64,000 nt of DNA, taken from the NCBI RefSeq assembly GCF_900291465.1, contig NZ_LT985808.1, forward strand, positions 1,389,814 through 1,453,813, in the 5' to 3' direction. The DNA is from Bacteroides sp. Marseille-P3684. GTDB taxonomy: Bacteria > Bacteroidota > Bacteroidia > Bacteroidales > Bacteroidaceae. The stretch's first letter is position 1. Every line of letters starts with the position of its first letter. The notes beneath the pieces are model-generated. The model saw nothing but the letters and a program-made list of their open reading frames with translations. It was not told where the DNA came from and did no database searches. Made by a program: the position numbers and the translations under genes. Of this stretch, positions 28,346-37,055 are shown piece by piece.

Positions 28346-29080
28346 ATGTATACAAACGCTATCGAGAACTATCTGAAACAACATTCCTACCATCACATCC
28401 ATCTGAAAGCCGTCCTCTTCGACATGGACGGTGTCCTGTTCAATTCCATGCCCAACCATGCCCGTGCGTGGAACGAGGCGATGAAGCACTACGGGATGCA
28501 TCTCTCCTGTGAGGAAGCCTACCTGCATGAAGGACGGACCGGTGCATCCACCATCAACATTGTCAGCCAACGCGAACGGGGACACGATGCCACGCCGGAA
28601 GAAATCGAACGCATCTATCACACCAAAACCGAAATCTTCAATTCATATCCCAAGGCTGAACGCATGCCGGGAGCCTGGGAAGCCATCCGCCAGATGAAGG
28701 CCGACGGACTGACCATCATGGTTGTTACCGGTTCCGGCCAGGCTTCTCTGCTGGAACGTCTCAACCGGAACTTCCCCGACACCTTCCGTCAGGAACTCAT
28801 GGTGACCGCTTATGATGTAAAGCATGGAAAACCCAGTCCCGAACCCTATCTGATGGCTTTAGAGAAGGCGGGTCTTCATCCCAATGAAGCGATTGTTGTG
28901 GAAAATGCTCCGATGGGGGTACATGCCGGAGTGGCAGCAGGTATCTTTACGGTTGCCGTGAATACCGGTCCGCTCCCTGACCGGGTCTTGCTTGACGAGG
29001 GGGCGAATCTCTTACTTCCTTCCATGCTGGCACTCAGCGAACAGTGGGAGGAGCTTTATAAAGAGCTGGGGGAAGAATAA
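28346..29080 (+). CDS. HAD-family hydrolase (phosphatase / beta-phosphoglucomutase-like)
   Basis: The 244-residue cytoplasmic protein has the four HAD motifs: FDMDGVLFNSMP (nucleophile Asp26 and Asp28), VVTGSGQ (motif II Thr), KHGKPSPEPY (motif III Lys) and VVENAPMGVHAG (motif IV; here E-N rather than D-D/E-D, as in some sugar-phosphate members). The helical cap after motif I places it with beta-phosphoglucomutase and related sugar-phosphate phosphatases. It starts 21 bp after the patatin gene. The substrate cannot be told. Confidence 0.85.
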   Translation: MYTNAIENYLKQHSYHHIHLKAVLFDMDGVLFNSMPNHARAWNEAMKHYGMHLSCEEAYLHEGRTGASTINIVSQRERGHDATPEEIERIYHTKTEIFNSYPKAERMPGAWEAIRQMKADGLTIMVVTGSGQASLLERLNRNFPDTFRQELMVTAYDVKHGKPSPEPYLMALEKAGLHPNEAIVVENAPMGVHAGVAAGIFTVAVNTGPLPDRVLLDEGANLLLPSMLALSEQWEELYKELGEE

Positions 29081-29199
29081 GGTGGAAGTCCGGAAGATGG
29101 ACGATTCTTTCGGATTCCCGGCAGACTGCTCTTTGATTTTATTACAAAATAATAATGTATATTGAAATCTCCGTCATGGGTTATTCAGTCAGATAAGAC

Positions 29200-29207
29200 T
29201 ACCTTTG
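29200..29207 (+). promoter_or_regulatory. Bacteroides -7 box before the DUF4286 gene
   Basis: TACCTTTG matches TAnnTTTG. The leader would be about 90 nt. Nothing else was seen in 29081-29302. Confidence 0.55.
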
Positions 29208-29302
29208 CACCGTTTGACAGATCCTTTTACAGGTATGTGGTGGCTGTTGTCATTCTGTCCTTCTTTCTGTCGTTGACTATCTTTTTTGATATAATATAAG
29301 CC

Positions 29303-29611
29303 ATGATTATTTATAACATTACATTGAACATTGAGCATGCGGTTTTGGCTGATTGCCTCCGTTATTTGAAAGAAGAGTTTATTCCGGCTACGGTTAGCAC
29401 CGGCGAACTGGAAAATCCCCGTCTACATCGCATCCTTTGTGATGAGACAGAAGAAGCTGTCAACTATGCGTTGCAGTTCAGTACCAAGGACATTGCGACC
29501 CTGGAGTTCTGGTTGGAACGGAGAGGAGCGGAGTTGCAGCAAAAGCTGGTCAAGGAGTTTGGACCACAAATCATCGGATTTGCCACACGTCTGGAAGAAA
29601 TAGAACTGTAA
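29303..29611 (+). CDS. DUF4286 family protein
   Basis: The 102-residue protein begins MIIYNITLNIEHAVLADCLRYLKEEFIP and fits the DUF4286 family of Bacteroidetes: small cytoplasmic proteins with a ferredoxin-like alpha/beta pattern and unknown function. No signal peptide or catalytic motif is visible. It ends 4 bp before a 4Fe-4S protein gene, so they are probably co-transcribed. Confidence 0.75.
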   Translation: MIIYNITLNIEHAVLADCLRYLKEEFIPATVSTGELENPRLHRILCDETEEAVNYALQFSTKDIATLEFWLERRGAELQQKLVKEFGPQIIGFATRLEEIEL

Positions 29612-29615
29612 CGTC

Positions 29616-29852
29616 ATGAAAGAATACAGGACAGACGAACTGATTGTGAGTTGGATGCCGGAAAAGTGTCAGCATGCAGGCATTTGTGCCCGGACACTTC
29701 CCCAGGTATTCAAGCCCAAGGAACGTCCGTGGATTGACTTGACTCAGGCGGACACTGAGTTATTGATACAGACTATCGCGAAGTGTCCGTCGGGGGCATT
29801 GACCTGTCGGTTGCGCACAAACAAAGAAACCGGAAAAAATGCGCCCGTGTAA
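29616..29852 (+). CDS. YjdI-type (4Fe-4S) mono-cluster protein
   Basis: The 78-residue protein matches the Fer4_19/YjdI family: WMPEKCQHAGICARTLPQVF supplies two cysteines (19 and 25), and KCPSGALTC a third and a fourth. It probably binds one iron-sulfur cluster and transfers electrons or acts in metal stress. The neighbouring ric gene, for repair of nitric-oxide or oxygen damaged clusters, supports such a role (inference). Confidence 0.82.
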   Translation: MKEYRTDELIVSWMPEKCQHAGICARTLPQVFKPKERPWIDLTQADTELLIQTIAKCPSGALTCRLRTNKETGKNAPV

Positions 29853-29884
29853 CGTATGTGACACTTTTCCCGGAAGCTGTATCC

Positions 29885-29892
29885 TATCTTTG
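29885..29892 (+). promoter_or_regulatory. Bacteroides -7 box before ric
   Basis: TATCTTTG matches TAnnTTTG exactly and lies 34 bp before the ATG, so ric has its own promoter in addition to any read-through from 29616. Confidence 0.6.
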
Positions 29893-29926
29893 CCTTCGTA
29901 ATTAACCAAAGGAAAGGAAAAAGGAT

Positions 29927-30661
29927 ATGGATTATACACAGAAAAGCGTAGGACAAATCGTTGCCGCCGACTTTGCGACGGCTGAAATATTCCGTCGTTT
30001 CGGCATCGACTTCTGCTGCCACGGCGAAGTGAAGTTCACGGAAGCCTGCCGGGCTGCAGGGGTATCCCCCGAAGACGTAATCAAAGCTCTCGAAGCAGGT
30101 GAAGGCGGCAGTTGTGGTTGCGGAAGCGCCGCGCCCAACTTCAATGCCTGGCCGCTCGACCTGCTGATTGACTATGTGCTGAAAATTCATCACCGTACCA
30201 TCCGTCGGGAGGGTCCGCAGACGCTTGACCTCCTTGACAAGGTGGTGAAGGCACACGGTGACCGTCACCCGGAACTGCATGAAGTGCGTGCACTCTTTGC
30301 CGAATCACTCGGTGAACTGGATGCCCATCTGGGTAAGGAAGAAGAAGTGTTGTTCCCCTATGTGCTCGAACTGTTCGAGGCTTCCGAAGCAGGACACCGT
30401 CAGGCTCCTATGCACTGCGGAACGGTGGCAAACCCCATCCGTGTGATGAAGATGGAACATGAGGGCGAAGGTGTGCGTCACGCACGCATTGCCGAACTGA
30501 CCCACAACTATACTGCACCCGAAGATGCTTGCGGAAGCTATCGGCTGGTGCTGGAACGTCTGCGCGACTTTGAACGAGCACTTCACGAACACATTCATAT
30601 AGAAAACAATATCATCTTCCCCCGCAGTGTCGAACTGGAGGCACGTTGCGTGGTCTGGTGA
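29927..30661 (+). CDS. ric: iron-sulfur cluster repair di-iron protein (RIC/ScdA/YtfE)
   Basis: The 244-residue protein has the N-terminal ScdA_N domain (KSVGQIVAADFATAEIFRRFGIDFCCHG, with the paired cysteines, given here as the segment at residues 5-33) and a C-terminal hemerythrin-like four-helix domain with the di-iron histidines and glutamates (HHRTIRREG, HGDRHPELHE, HLGKEEEVLFPY, MEHEGEG, LHEHIHIENNIIFPR). It repairs iron-sulfur clusters damaged by nitric oxide or oxidants. Length and motifs are complete. Confidence 0.93.
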   Translation: MDYTQKSVGQIVAADFATAEIFRRFGIDFCCHGEVKFTEACRAAGVSPEDVIKALEAGEGGSCGCGSAAPNFNAWPLDLLIDYVLKIHHRTIRREGPQTLDLLDKVVKAHGDRHPELHEVRALFAESLGELDAHLGKEEEVLFPYVLELFEASEAGHRQAPMHCGTVANPIRVMKMEHEGEGVRHARIAELTHNYTAPEDACGSYRLVLERLRDFERALHEHIHIENNIIFPRSVELEARCVVW

Positions 30662-30694
30662 AGATGAATGCTTGGGTTAGAGATGTAAATTGGG

Positions 30695-30724
30695 CAGCGC
30701 GTCGGGGTAAAAGCCGACGCGCTG
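30695..30724 (+). terminator. hairpin after ric
   Basis: CAGCGCGTCGG (30695-30705) pairs perfectly with CCGACGCGCTG (30714-30724). Only a short T-rich tail (TGTTTGT) follows, so termination may be partial. Confidence 0.6.
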
Positions 30725-30788
30725 TGTTTGTATCCGGAGGACTGGAGGCACGTGCCTTTGGCGTGATAGACATGTGCCCTGTGTCAAT

Positions 30789-30942
30789 CAGGAGCCTGCC
30801 TTTGACAGACCTAAGTATAATACTTAGGGGGGCAAAGTATAATACTTAGGTAGGCTAAGTATAATACTTAGGTCTATCTATCCCTGGTACGTATCACGTC
30901 CATCACGGGTAAGTATCGCGTTTATCACGGGTAAGTCAGTAA
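30789..30942. repeat. 22-nt palindrome array B
   Basis: Units begin every 22 nt at 30789, 30811, 30833, 30855, 30877, 30899 and 30921. Those at 30811 and 30855 hold the perfect 17-nt palindrome CTAAGTATAATACTTAG, and 30833 is CAAAGTATAATACTTAG. The last three share a different sequence (consensus TATCACGGGTAAGTATC). The first, at 30789, ends in CTTTG and carries the linker ACAGAC. The same phase is kept throughout. Confidence 0.82.
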
Positions 30943-31016
30943 TCCCCGTCGGTAACTGTTGATGAAAAGAACGACAGACGGGAGGTGAGAAGCTTGTGAT
31001 TGCAGGGCAATATCCG

Positions 31017-31024
31017 TATATTTG
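31017..31024 (+). promoter_or_regulatory. Bacteroides -7 box before the 31164 gene
   Basis: TATATTTG matches TAnnTTTG. CTTG (30993-30996), 20 nt upstream, is a close match to the -33 TTTG. Confidence 0.62.
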
Positions 31025-31029
31025 TCGCA

Positions 31030-31160
31030 CATTTTAACTCCAATCAATCTCTTCGGACTCTGATGCTATCGGGGTCTGAAGCAGGAAAGCCCCGTATGTG
31101 CCCGTTAACTTGCCAACCGAACCGTGAGCATGCGGGAGCCGACTAATGAATTAATAAACA
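31030..31160 (+). other. long leader with hairpins, before the 31164 gene
   Basis: The inferred transcript has about 134 nt before the ATG. It contains CGGGG (31070-31074) pairing with CCCCG (31090-31094), GCCCG (31100-31104) possibly pairing with CGGGAGC (31133-31139), and an AT-rich tail before the start. I did not recognise a known riboswitch. Confidence 0.35.
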
Positions 31161-31163
31161 TTT

Positions 31164-32753
31164 ATGATGTACATGAAGAAATGGCTATTGTGCGCCCTCT
31201 TGTTGGGCAGTGGGTTGAATTTCCCCGTACAGGTGCAGGCGTATGAGGCGCCCCGGCGTCCTGAGTATGTAATTGTAGCTTCCTACCGTGTGTCAAATGA
31301 CCCGGAGTGGAGAGACGTCATCGAGGCTTTGAAAAAGAAACACAAGGGGGCGGAAGTCTGCTATTACAAAGAGTCGCCCCGTGAGGCTTTGGGCAACTTG
31401 CGCTGGTATAGTCCGCGCTACGTGGCAGTGGTGGAGAAACCCGAACAGATCGGGCGTGACTTTGTGGTCGACCTCAACCGCATGAGCCGGGAAGTGGACG
31501 ATGACATCTATGCTGACTTCCTGTGTGGCATTATCACGGGATATGACGCACAGGCGGCGTTACGTCTGGTGAACGATACGGAAGAGCCGAAAGTGCTCCG
31601 GACAGCACTGAGCACGGTGAGTGTATTGGGCGACGGACATTGGTTCGACAGTTTTGCTTATATTTCCGATGCGCGTCCCGGTCTGGTGGGTGAGCGTGAG
31701 AAGGGACAGACAAAGCTCACCGAGACCCTGGTAACCGACAGCATCGATAACCGCATGTTCCGCGACATGATACGCAAGGCGCAGGAGTCCGGCAAGCAAC
31801 TCCGTCTGCCGAAAGACTTCTCAGTGAGCAAGCCGAACTTGCTGAAGCGGTTCTGTGACTACTATGCAAAGTATGACCCCGATGTGATTATCACGGCATC
31901 GCATGCTACGGAGAAGAATCTGGAGATGCCTTTCTCCAGCGGTAACCTGATGTGTCGTGACGGCAAGCTCTACGCCGACTTTCCCGATGCACCGACGGAC
32001 CTCACGGAGTCGGGCAAGACACGCGTTTATCTTCCGGTAGGTAACTGCCTCATGGGTAACATCGACAATACGAAGAACAGCATGGCGGTCGCCTTCATGA
32101 ACAGTGCACGCGTGGGTATGCTTGCCGGAGGTTATGTCGTGGAAACCTGGTACGGACGGAACGGATGGGGCGGCTTGTGCTACTTCATGAACAATCCCGG
32201 ACGTTATACCATTCCGGAGGCGTTCTACCTCAACCAGCAGGACATGATGTTCCAGCTCCGTCAGATGGCTCCCGACTTGGTGAACAAGCCGTTCCCCTTT
32301 GCCGGCGATGACCCGATGCATGTGGAGCGTGAATATGCGGCAGTGGCAAAGATGAACGGTGGAAAGATTACGACCGATGCCTTCGGGTTCTTCTATGACC
32401 GTGATGTCGTGGCACTCTATGGTGACCCTGCCTGGGACGTCCGTCTGGCAGAACAACCCAATCCGAACGACTATGAAGTGAGTTGCAAGGTGAAGTCCGA
32501 GGAGTGTGTGGTGACCATCAAGACCGGTCCCAACTACAGCGAAGAGCGTCTGCGTGGTTCGGATTTCCGCTCACAGCACGTAGGCGAACTGCCTTTCAGC
32601 TTCTTCTTCCCGAAACGTCTGCGCAATCCGCGTCTGGCTGAAGGTCAGAACTGGCAGGCGGCAGTCGACGAGAATTTCCTTCTGGTCTATAAGCCCGGCT
32701 TCGAACCGAACAAGAAATACACGATTGTGTTGACTACGGATCCTGTACGCTGA
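31164..32753 (+). CDS. secreted protein with a possible clan CD (gingipain/caspase-like) active site
   Basis: The 529-residue exported protein has a signal peptide (about 4-27, ending VQAYEA). The body has alpha/beta repeats (YVIVASYRVSN, PRYVAVVEKPEQIG), then ITASHATEKN with His247 and VYLPVGNCLMGNIDN with Cys295, spaced and placed like the His-Cys dyad of gingipain/C25 and related clan CD cysteine peptidases. A beta-rich tail of about 90 residues (from KVKSEECVVTIKTGPNY) could be an Ig-like domain. I do not recognise the exact family, and peptidase activity is inference. It is a single gene with its own promoter and a shared terminator at 32807-32849. Confidence 0.55.
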   Translation: MMYMKKWLLCALLLGSGLNFPVQVQAYEAPRRPEYVIVASYRVSNDPEWRDVIEALKKKHKGAEVCYYKESPREALGNLRWYSPRYVAVVEKPEQIGRDFVVDLNRMSREVDDDIYADFLCGIITGYDAQAALRLVNDTEEPKVLRTALSTVSVLGDGHWFDSFAYISDARPGLVGEREKGQTKLTETLVTDSIDNRMFRDMIRKAQESGKQLRLPKDFSVSKPNLLKRFCDYYAKYDPDVIITASHATEKNLEMPFSSGNLMCRDGKLYADFPDAPTDLTESGKTRVYLPVGNCLMGNIDNTKNSMAVAFMNSARVGMLAGGYVVETWYGRNGWGGLCYFMNNPGRYTIPEAFYLNQQDMMFQLRQMAPDLVNKPFPFAGDDPMHVEREYAAVAKMNGGKITTDAFGFFYDRDVVALYGDPAWDVRLAEQPNPNDYEVSCKVKSEECVVTIKTGPNYSEERLRGSDFRSQHVGELPFSFFFPKRLRNPRLAEGQNWQAAVDENFLLVYKPGFEPNKKYTIVLTTDPVR

Positions 32754-32806
32754 TACCGGTCCGTGGTTCATCTGACTTGAAAGGCTGTCTCTTCCCGCAG
32801 CACACA

Positions 32807-32849
32807 CAAAAAAACTCCCCGATGCGCGTTGCACCGGGGAGTTTTTTGT
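32807..32849. terminator. bidirectional terminator
   Basis: AAAAAACTCCCC (32809-32820) pairs with GGGGAGTTTTTT (32836-32847). It has Ts on both sides and so serves the plus-strand gene ending at 32753 and the minus-strand ppiD gene ending at 32872. Confidence 0.9.
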
Positions 32850-32871
32850 ACTATGTGCGTTCCGGAATCGG

Positions 32872-34968
32872 TTAGAAGAACCGGTAACGGAGGTCTTTCA
32901 CGTCAGCTTTCTGATAGAGGTCGTTGATGAAGCGGCTTGCCATGTTCTGGTTCATGGTTGCCAGTGAGTTGGCTTCGCTCTTCTCGTCATAGGTCTCTTC
33001 CAGCTTGGTCTTGTTGTAGGGTTGGAAGATGTAGACACCGCCATTGCCCTTCACCGGTTTGCTGAGCTGACCGACAGCCACTTTGGCAGCAGCTGCGCCC
33101 AAGGTCGGTTCGTTGCTGCGTGTGATGGATACGAATGCCGGAGCAGCGAACGATACGTGTTTCACAGAGTCGGTGCGGATGTCGGCGATAGCCTTGGCTT
33201 CATCAAAGGTCTTTACGGATGCCAGTTTCGCAGTGAGTTGCTCTGCCTTCTTGTCGCGCATGATTTCAGCACGCAGCTCGCCCTGTACCTGTGACACGGG
33301 GAGATAGCCTGCCTTGTTCACACCGGAGAGTGCAACGACCATGAGGTGTTCGTTCTCACGTCCGCAGTTGTACAGCGGGGAAACAGAGTGCTTGTCTGCG
33401 TCGAATACCCAGCGCAGGGCTTCCGTACTTCCCGGAACACCGCCTACCACATGCTCATCGCTTCTGAAGCCTTCACGGCTCAACAGACGGTAGCCATTGT
33501 CTTCGGCATTCTTCACGAAGTCATCGTAATCCTGGTTGCCGGCAAGGAACTGGTTGATTTTGTTGTAAGCCTCGTTGTAGGTCTCGTTGCTGAACTTCAC
33601 GGGAACTTTCACGACAGCCACCTTGTATTTGTCGGTCATGGCTTTGCGGTTGACCACCTGAACTACGGCGTTGAACTGTCCGAGGTCGATGTTCTCCACT
33701 CCATTTACGCCGAGTGTGTTCAGGGCGTTGATGAGTTTGGTCGTGTTGAGGTCGAGCATCTGTCCTTCATACATCTGCGAGCTGATCCATTGCGATTCGC
33801 CGGTCTGGTTGTACTTCTTGGCGAGTTCTGCAAAGTCTGCACCGTTCTTCAGCGCGGTCGTGATGCTGTCAGCCAACTTCTTGGTGGCATCGATGGTAGC
33901 ACCCACAACTTGCAGCTGGCGGAACTCCACAGAGTCGGGAGCAGCCTGCTTGCTGAGGATTTTGAAGGTATTGTAGGAGTCGTCCGTCTGGCTGTAGTAG
34001 GGACCATAGACTTCACCGACCGATGCGGAATCCAGGCGGTTGGCAACGTCGGTGGGGAATGCACGCTTGCTCAGAAGCACGTCCGTGAAAGGAACCGTTG
34101 ACTTCGAGGAACGTACGATGGAAGAATATTCGTTGGAAGCGGCTTTTGCCAGTTCGTTGCTGCTTTCGGTCACTTCAGCTTCCGTAGCCTTGCGGTCGCT
34201 CTCGCTCGGAGTAACCACGTAGTCGATGTACTGGATGTTGCGGGTCTCGGCGAGGTTTCTGAACTGCTCCTTCTTCTGGTTATACAACTCCTTGATTTCA
34301 GAGTCAGAGATGTTGATGGTCGAGTCAGCAATTGAAGAGTAGGGGAGGATGGCAAGCTGGAGGTCTGTCTCATTGACACGTCCGTCGAACGACATTTGTG
34401 CCGAAACAGGGTTGGAGATGAGGGACTTCATGACCAGTGCCTGGTATTTGCTGACAAGCAGGCTCTGCTTCAGATTCTTCTCGACGAAGTTCATGATGAG
34501 TGACACCTGTTCGGGATTGCCTTGTGTGGCAAAAGCCTCCATGATGCCTTTGTCGAACATGCCGGTCTGCGGGTTGACGAACGGGGTGCTGTTGAGCAAG
34601 GGGCTGGTACCGTCCTGAAGCATCTGCTTGATTTCATCATCGGTAACGGTCAGTCCCAGTTTGTCGGCTTCCGTTTCGATGAGTTTGTAGGTCACGTAGG
34701 ATTGCCATACCCCGTCGCGTATCTGGGTCAGCGCGTCGTCTGAGATATGGTTGTTTGTCAAGAGTTCTTGTACGCGGGTGTACTCTTCCACCATGTCCTG
34801 AAACTCTTGTGCGGAGATTTTCTCTCCGTCTACCACACCGGCATCACGCTGATTCTGGTGCGGCTGGAAAATCTTCCAAGCATCTCCGGCAATGAAGGCG
34901 AAGAGTGCAAGGCCGATGACAATGACCAACAGGGGTCCTTTGCTTCTGATCTTTTGTAATGTTGCCAT
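32872..34968 (-). CDS. ppiD: periplasmic peptidyl-prolyl isomerase, PpiD-like
   Basis: The 698-residue protein has an N-terminal membrane anchor (about 12-32, LLVIVIGLALFAFIAGDAW), a SurA_N-like chaperone part (about 45-190), a parvulin-type PpiC domain (about 340-440, VEFRQLQVVGATIDATKKLADSI is its start) and a C-terminal helical region. This is the PpiD plan: an inner-membrane chaperone at the SecYEG exit that helps outer-membrane and secreted proteins. It is the last gene of the coaX-to-ppiD run, with its own possible -7 variant at 35086-35093. Confidence 0.88.
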   Translation of the reverse strand: MATLQKIRSKGPLLVIVIGLALFAFIAGDAWKIFQPHQNQRDAGVVDGEKISAQEFQDMVEEYTRVQELLTNNHISDDALTQIRDGVWQSYVTYKLIETEADKLGLTVTDDEIKQMLQDGTSPLLNSTPFVNPQTGMFDKGIMEAFATQGNPEQVSLIMNFVEKNLKQSLLVSKYQALVMKSLISNPVSAQMSFDGRVNETDLQLAILPYSSIADSTINISDSEIKELYNQKKEQFRNLAETRNIQYIDYVVTPSESDRKATEAEVTESSNELAKAASNEYSSIVRSSKSTVPFTDVLLSKRAFPTDVANRLDSASVGEVYGPYYSQTDDSYNTFKILSKQAAPDSVEFRQLQVVGATIDATKKLADSITTALKNGADFAELAKKYNQTGESQWISSQMYEGQMLDLNTTKLINALNTLGVNGVENIDLGQFNAVVQVVNRKAMTDKYKVAVVKVPVKFSNETYNEAYNKINQFLAGNQDYDDFVKNAEDNGYRLLSREGFRSDEHVVGGVPGSTEALRWVFDADKHSVSPLYNCGRENEHLMVVALSGVNKAGYLPVSQVQGELRAEIMRDKKAEQLTAKLASVKTFDEAKAIADIRTDSVKHVSFAAPAFVSITRSNEPTLGAAAAKVAVGQLSKPVKGNGGVYIFQPYNKTKLEETYDEKSEANSLATMNQNMASRFINDLYQKADVKDLRYRFF

Positions 34969-35085
34969 TTGCTTTTATTTTATTGTTTATTATTCATTTG
35001 CTTCCGTTCAATGGTCGAACGAACCTTTTCCCCGGACGGCATGACGAGGGACACACCCCGGGTTTAAGGTTGTTAATTTAGCGCA

Positions 35086-35093
35086 CGAAGATA
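35086..35093 (-). promoter_or_regulatory. possible variant -7 box for ppiD
   Basis: The minus strand reads TATCTTCG, one change from TAnnTTTG, 118 bp before the ppiD start. A TAnnTTCG variant also occurs upstream of the patatin gene. Confidence 0.4.
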
Positions 35094-35137
35094 CAAAAAA
35101 GGACGATACATAGCCATCAAATACGTAAAAAATTGTG

Positions 35138-36400
35138 CTACTCAACGACTTTCAGGCGTACCAGTTCGATTTTGGTTGTTGTCCGCTTGATGATTTTGAA
35201 CTGATACTTCCCGACGTTGACCGTTTCGTTGAGCTTGGGGAAGCTTTGGTAGACGTGGAGTATCAGTCCGCCGATGGTGAGATAGTCTTCATCTTCAGGC
35301 AGGGAAAGCTCGAACATCTCGTTGACTTTCTCAATCTCCAGGCGTGCCGAGAGGATGTATTCCTGCTCGTTGAGCTGCTTGGCGATGTAGGAAGTCGTGT
35401 CGTGTTCGTCCTCGATGTCTCCGAAGATTTCTTCCACCAGGTCCTCCAGGGAGACGATGCCCGATGTGCCTCCGAACTCGTCGACTACCACTGCCAGGCT
35501 CTTTTTCTGCTGCATGAAGATTTCCATCAGTTTCTGGGCTGCCATGGTCTCGGGGACGATGGGAACCTGCCGGACGTGGGAGGTCCAGTCTTCGGGATGA
35601 CGGAACAGTTCCGACGAATGTATGTAACCCACGATGTTGTCGATGTTCCCCTGGTAGACAATCAGTTTCGAGTGTCCCGACTCGATGAAGTGCAGTTTGA
35701 GGTCGTCGAGACTTGTCGAGGTGTCGACTGCCTGTATCTCCGTGCGGGGGACAATGCAGTCGCGTATCTTGATGTTCGAGAAGTCGAGTGCATTCTGGAA
35801 GATGCGCACTTCCGGGTCCAGATTCTCTTCATCTTCGTTCGCCGGAAGGCTCGACTGGATGAAATAGTCGAGGTCGGTCTTGCCCAGTGCGTTGCGGGTT
35901 GCTGTCCGGTCAATGCGGTTACCTGTTAGCCGGAGCAGTCCGCGTCCGAGCAGCGACAGTACCTTGGCCAGGGGATAGAGCACCACGTAGAGCAGGAACA
36001 TCGGAAGGGCGAAGACGGTCATGGTCCGGTTGGGGTTGATGCGGAACACGGTCTTGGGAAGGAACTCCCCGGTGATGAGCATGACGCATGCCGCTATCAC
36101 GATTTCGATGAGCAGGAGGATGCCGGGATATGCCGTGACCGTCGCCGGCAGCCAGCTTTCGACAGCTTCTGCCACAAGGATGCCGTAGACGACCAGCGAG
36201 AGGTTGTATCCGGTGAGCAGTGCCGTGACGAAGTCGTCAGGGTGACGGTAGTACAAGGCAAGCAGCTTGCTGATGAGGCCCTGTCTGTGTGTGTCGAGCT
36301 GGAAGCGCATCTTGCTGGCCGAGGCGAACGCCGTCTCTACGCCGGAGAAGAATGCCGCGAACACCATTGCCGTCAGGATATAGAGATAGATGGTATGCAT
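35138..36400 (-). CDS. CNNM/CBS-domain membrane transporter (HlyC/CorC family)
   Basis: The 420-residue inner-membrane protein has a DUF21/CNNM domain with about four membrane segments (1-190), a CBS domain pair (about 205-330, DCIVPRTEIQAVDTS and KSLAVVVDEFGGTSGIVSLED is the conserved part near 300) and a C-terminal CorC_HlyC domain. Such proteins are linked to magnesium or cobalt efflux. I use the ATG at 36400 (MHTIYLYIL); the longer frame upstream overlaps lptC and carries no domain. It starts 5 bp after the lptC stop. Confidence 0.88.
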   Translation of the reverse strand: MHTIYLYILTAMVFAAFFSGVETAFASASKMRFQLDTHRQGLISKLLALYYRHPDDFVTALLTGYNLSLVVYGILVAEAVESWLPATVTAYPGILLLIEIVIAACVMLITGEFLPKTVFRINPNRTMTVFALPMFLLYVVLYPLAKVLSLLGRGLLRLTGNRIDRTATRNALGKTDLDYFIQSSLPANEDEENLDPEVRIFQNALDFSNIKIRDCIVPRTEIQAVDTSTSLDDLKLHFIESGHSKLIVYQGNIDNIVGYIHSSELFRHPEDWTSHVRQVPIVPETMAAQKLMEIFMQQKKSLAVVVDEFGGTSGIVSLEDLVEEIFGDIEDEHDTTSYIAKQLNEQEYILSARLEIEKVNEMFELSLPEDEDYLTIGGLILHVYQSFPKLNETVNVGKYQFKIIKRTTTKIELVRLKVVE

Positions 36401-36405
36401 GGCGG

Positions 36406-37029
36406 TCAGGAATGGATGGAATCTGTGCGCACCGAGTCTTGCGGAGCGTCCTCCACGGGGAAGATACCGGCGGTGTTGTGGATGATGTAGTCGGTGAACT
36501 GCTGGTTGGAGGTGAAGCCGTAGCCCGTCAGGATTTTGTCTATCTGCTGGATACGGATGAAGCGGTCGGAGTAGACCTGCTCCTTCGCCTGGTCCCAGAA
36601 CAGCTGTTCGGTGTTGAACTTCTCGCCTTTGATGTTCATGATGTCCACATGTCCGCGCAGGTCCCACAGCTTGAGTTTGTCGTAATAGTAGGCGGTGTCT
36701 GCCTTTACCTTGGCATCGATGCGCATCAGGTTGTCATATTTCTCCAGGTAGACGCCCTTCTCGAACGCCCATTTGCTGGTGTCGAGCCTGTCGTACACAT
36801 CCCATTGCTCGGCAATGATTTTGTATCGGATGACTCCGGAGTCTGAGATGAGGGTCGAAACGCCAGTGCTGGTCATCATCGGACGCACGATGGAGTCGTT
36901 GACGGCAGGAGCCAGTGCCTTCTCGCCGTTGGAGCATGCCGCAAAAAAACAGGCGGCGAGCACGAGGCCTGCCACCAGGGTGAGTCCGCTATTTAAAAGG
37001 GTGCTATGTGTCGTTTTCGTCATAATCAT
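36406..37029 (-). CDS. lptC: LPS export ABC transporter periplasmic protein LptC
   Basis: The 207-residue protein has an N-terminal membrane segment or lipobox (LVLAACFFAAC) and the LptC/OstA-like beta-jellyroll pattern (GVIRYKIIAEQWDVYDR, YYDKLKLWDLRGHVDI, TEQLFWDQAKEQVYSDRFIRI). It carries lipopolysaccharide from the LptBFG transporter to LptA across the periplasm. The order coaX - barrel - TPR - lptC - CNNM - ppiD ties several envelope-assembly functions together. Confidence 0.9.
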   Translation of the reverse strand: MIMTKTTHSTLLNSGLTLVAGLVLAACFFAACSNGEKALAPAVNDSIVRPMMTSTGVSTLISDSGVIRYKIIAEQWDVYDRLDTSKWAFEKGVYLEKYDNLMRIDAKVKADTAYYYDKLKLWDLRGHVDIMNIKGEKFNTEQLFWDQAKEQVYSDRFIRIQQIDKILTGYGFTSNQQFTDYIIHNTAGIFPVEDAPQDSVRTDSIHS

Positions 37030-37055
37030 TGATTGGGAACGTCGGGGAGAGAAGG

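Noticed and set aside
30789-30942. Set of simple terminators after ric
   Set aside because: The palindromes have no T tracts and recur at a fixed 22-nt period also far from gene ends.
31030-31160. Cobalamin riboswitch
   Set aside because: A few bases (TGTGCCCG) resemble it, but the B12 box and the order of helices are not there, and the gene has no B12 link.
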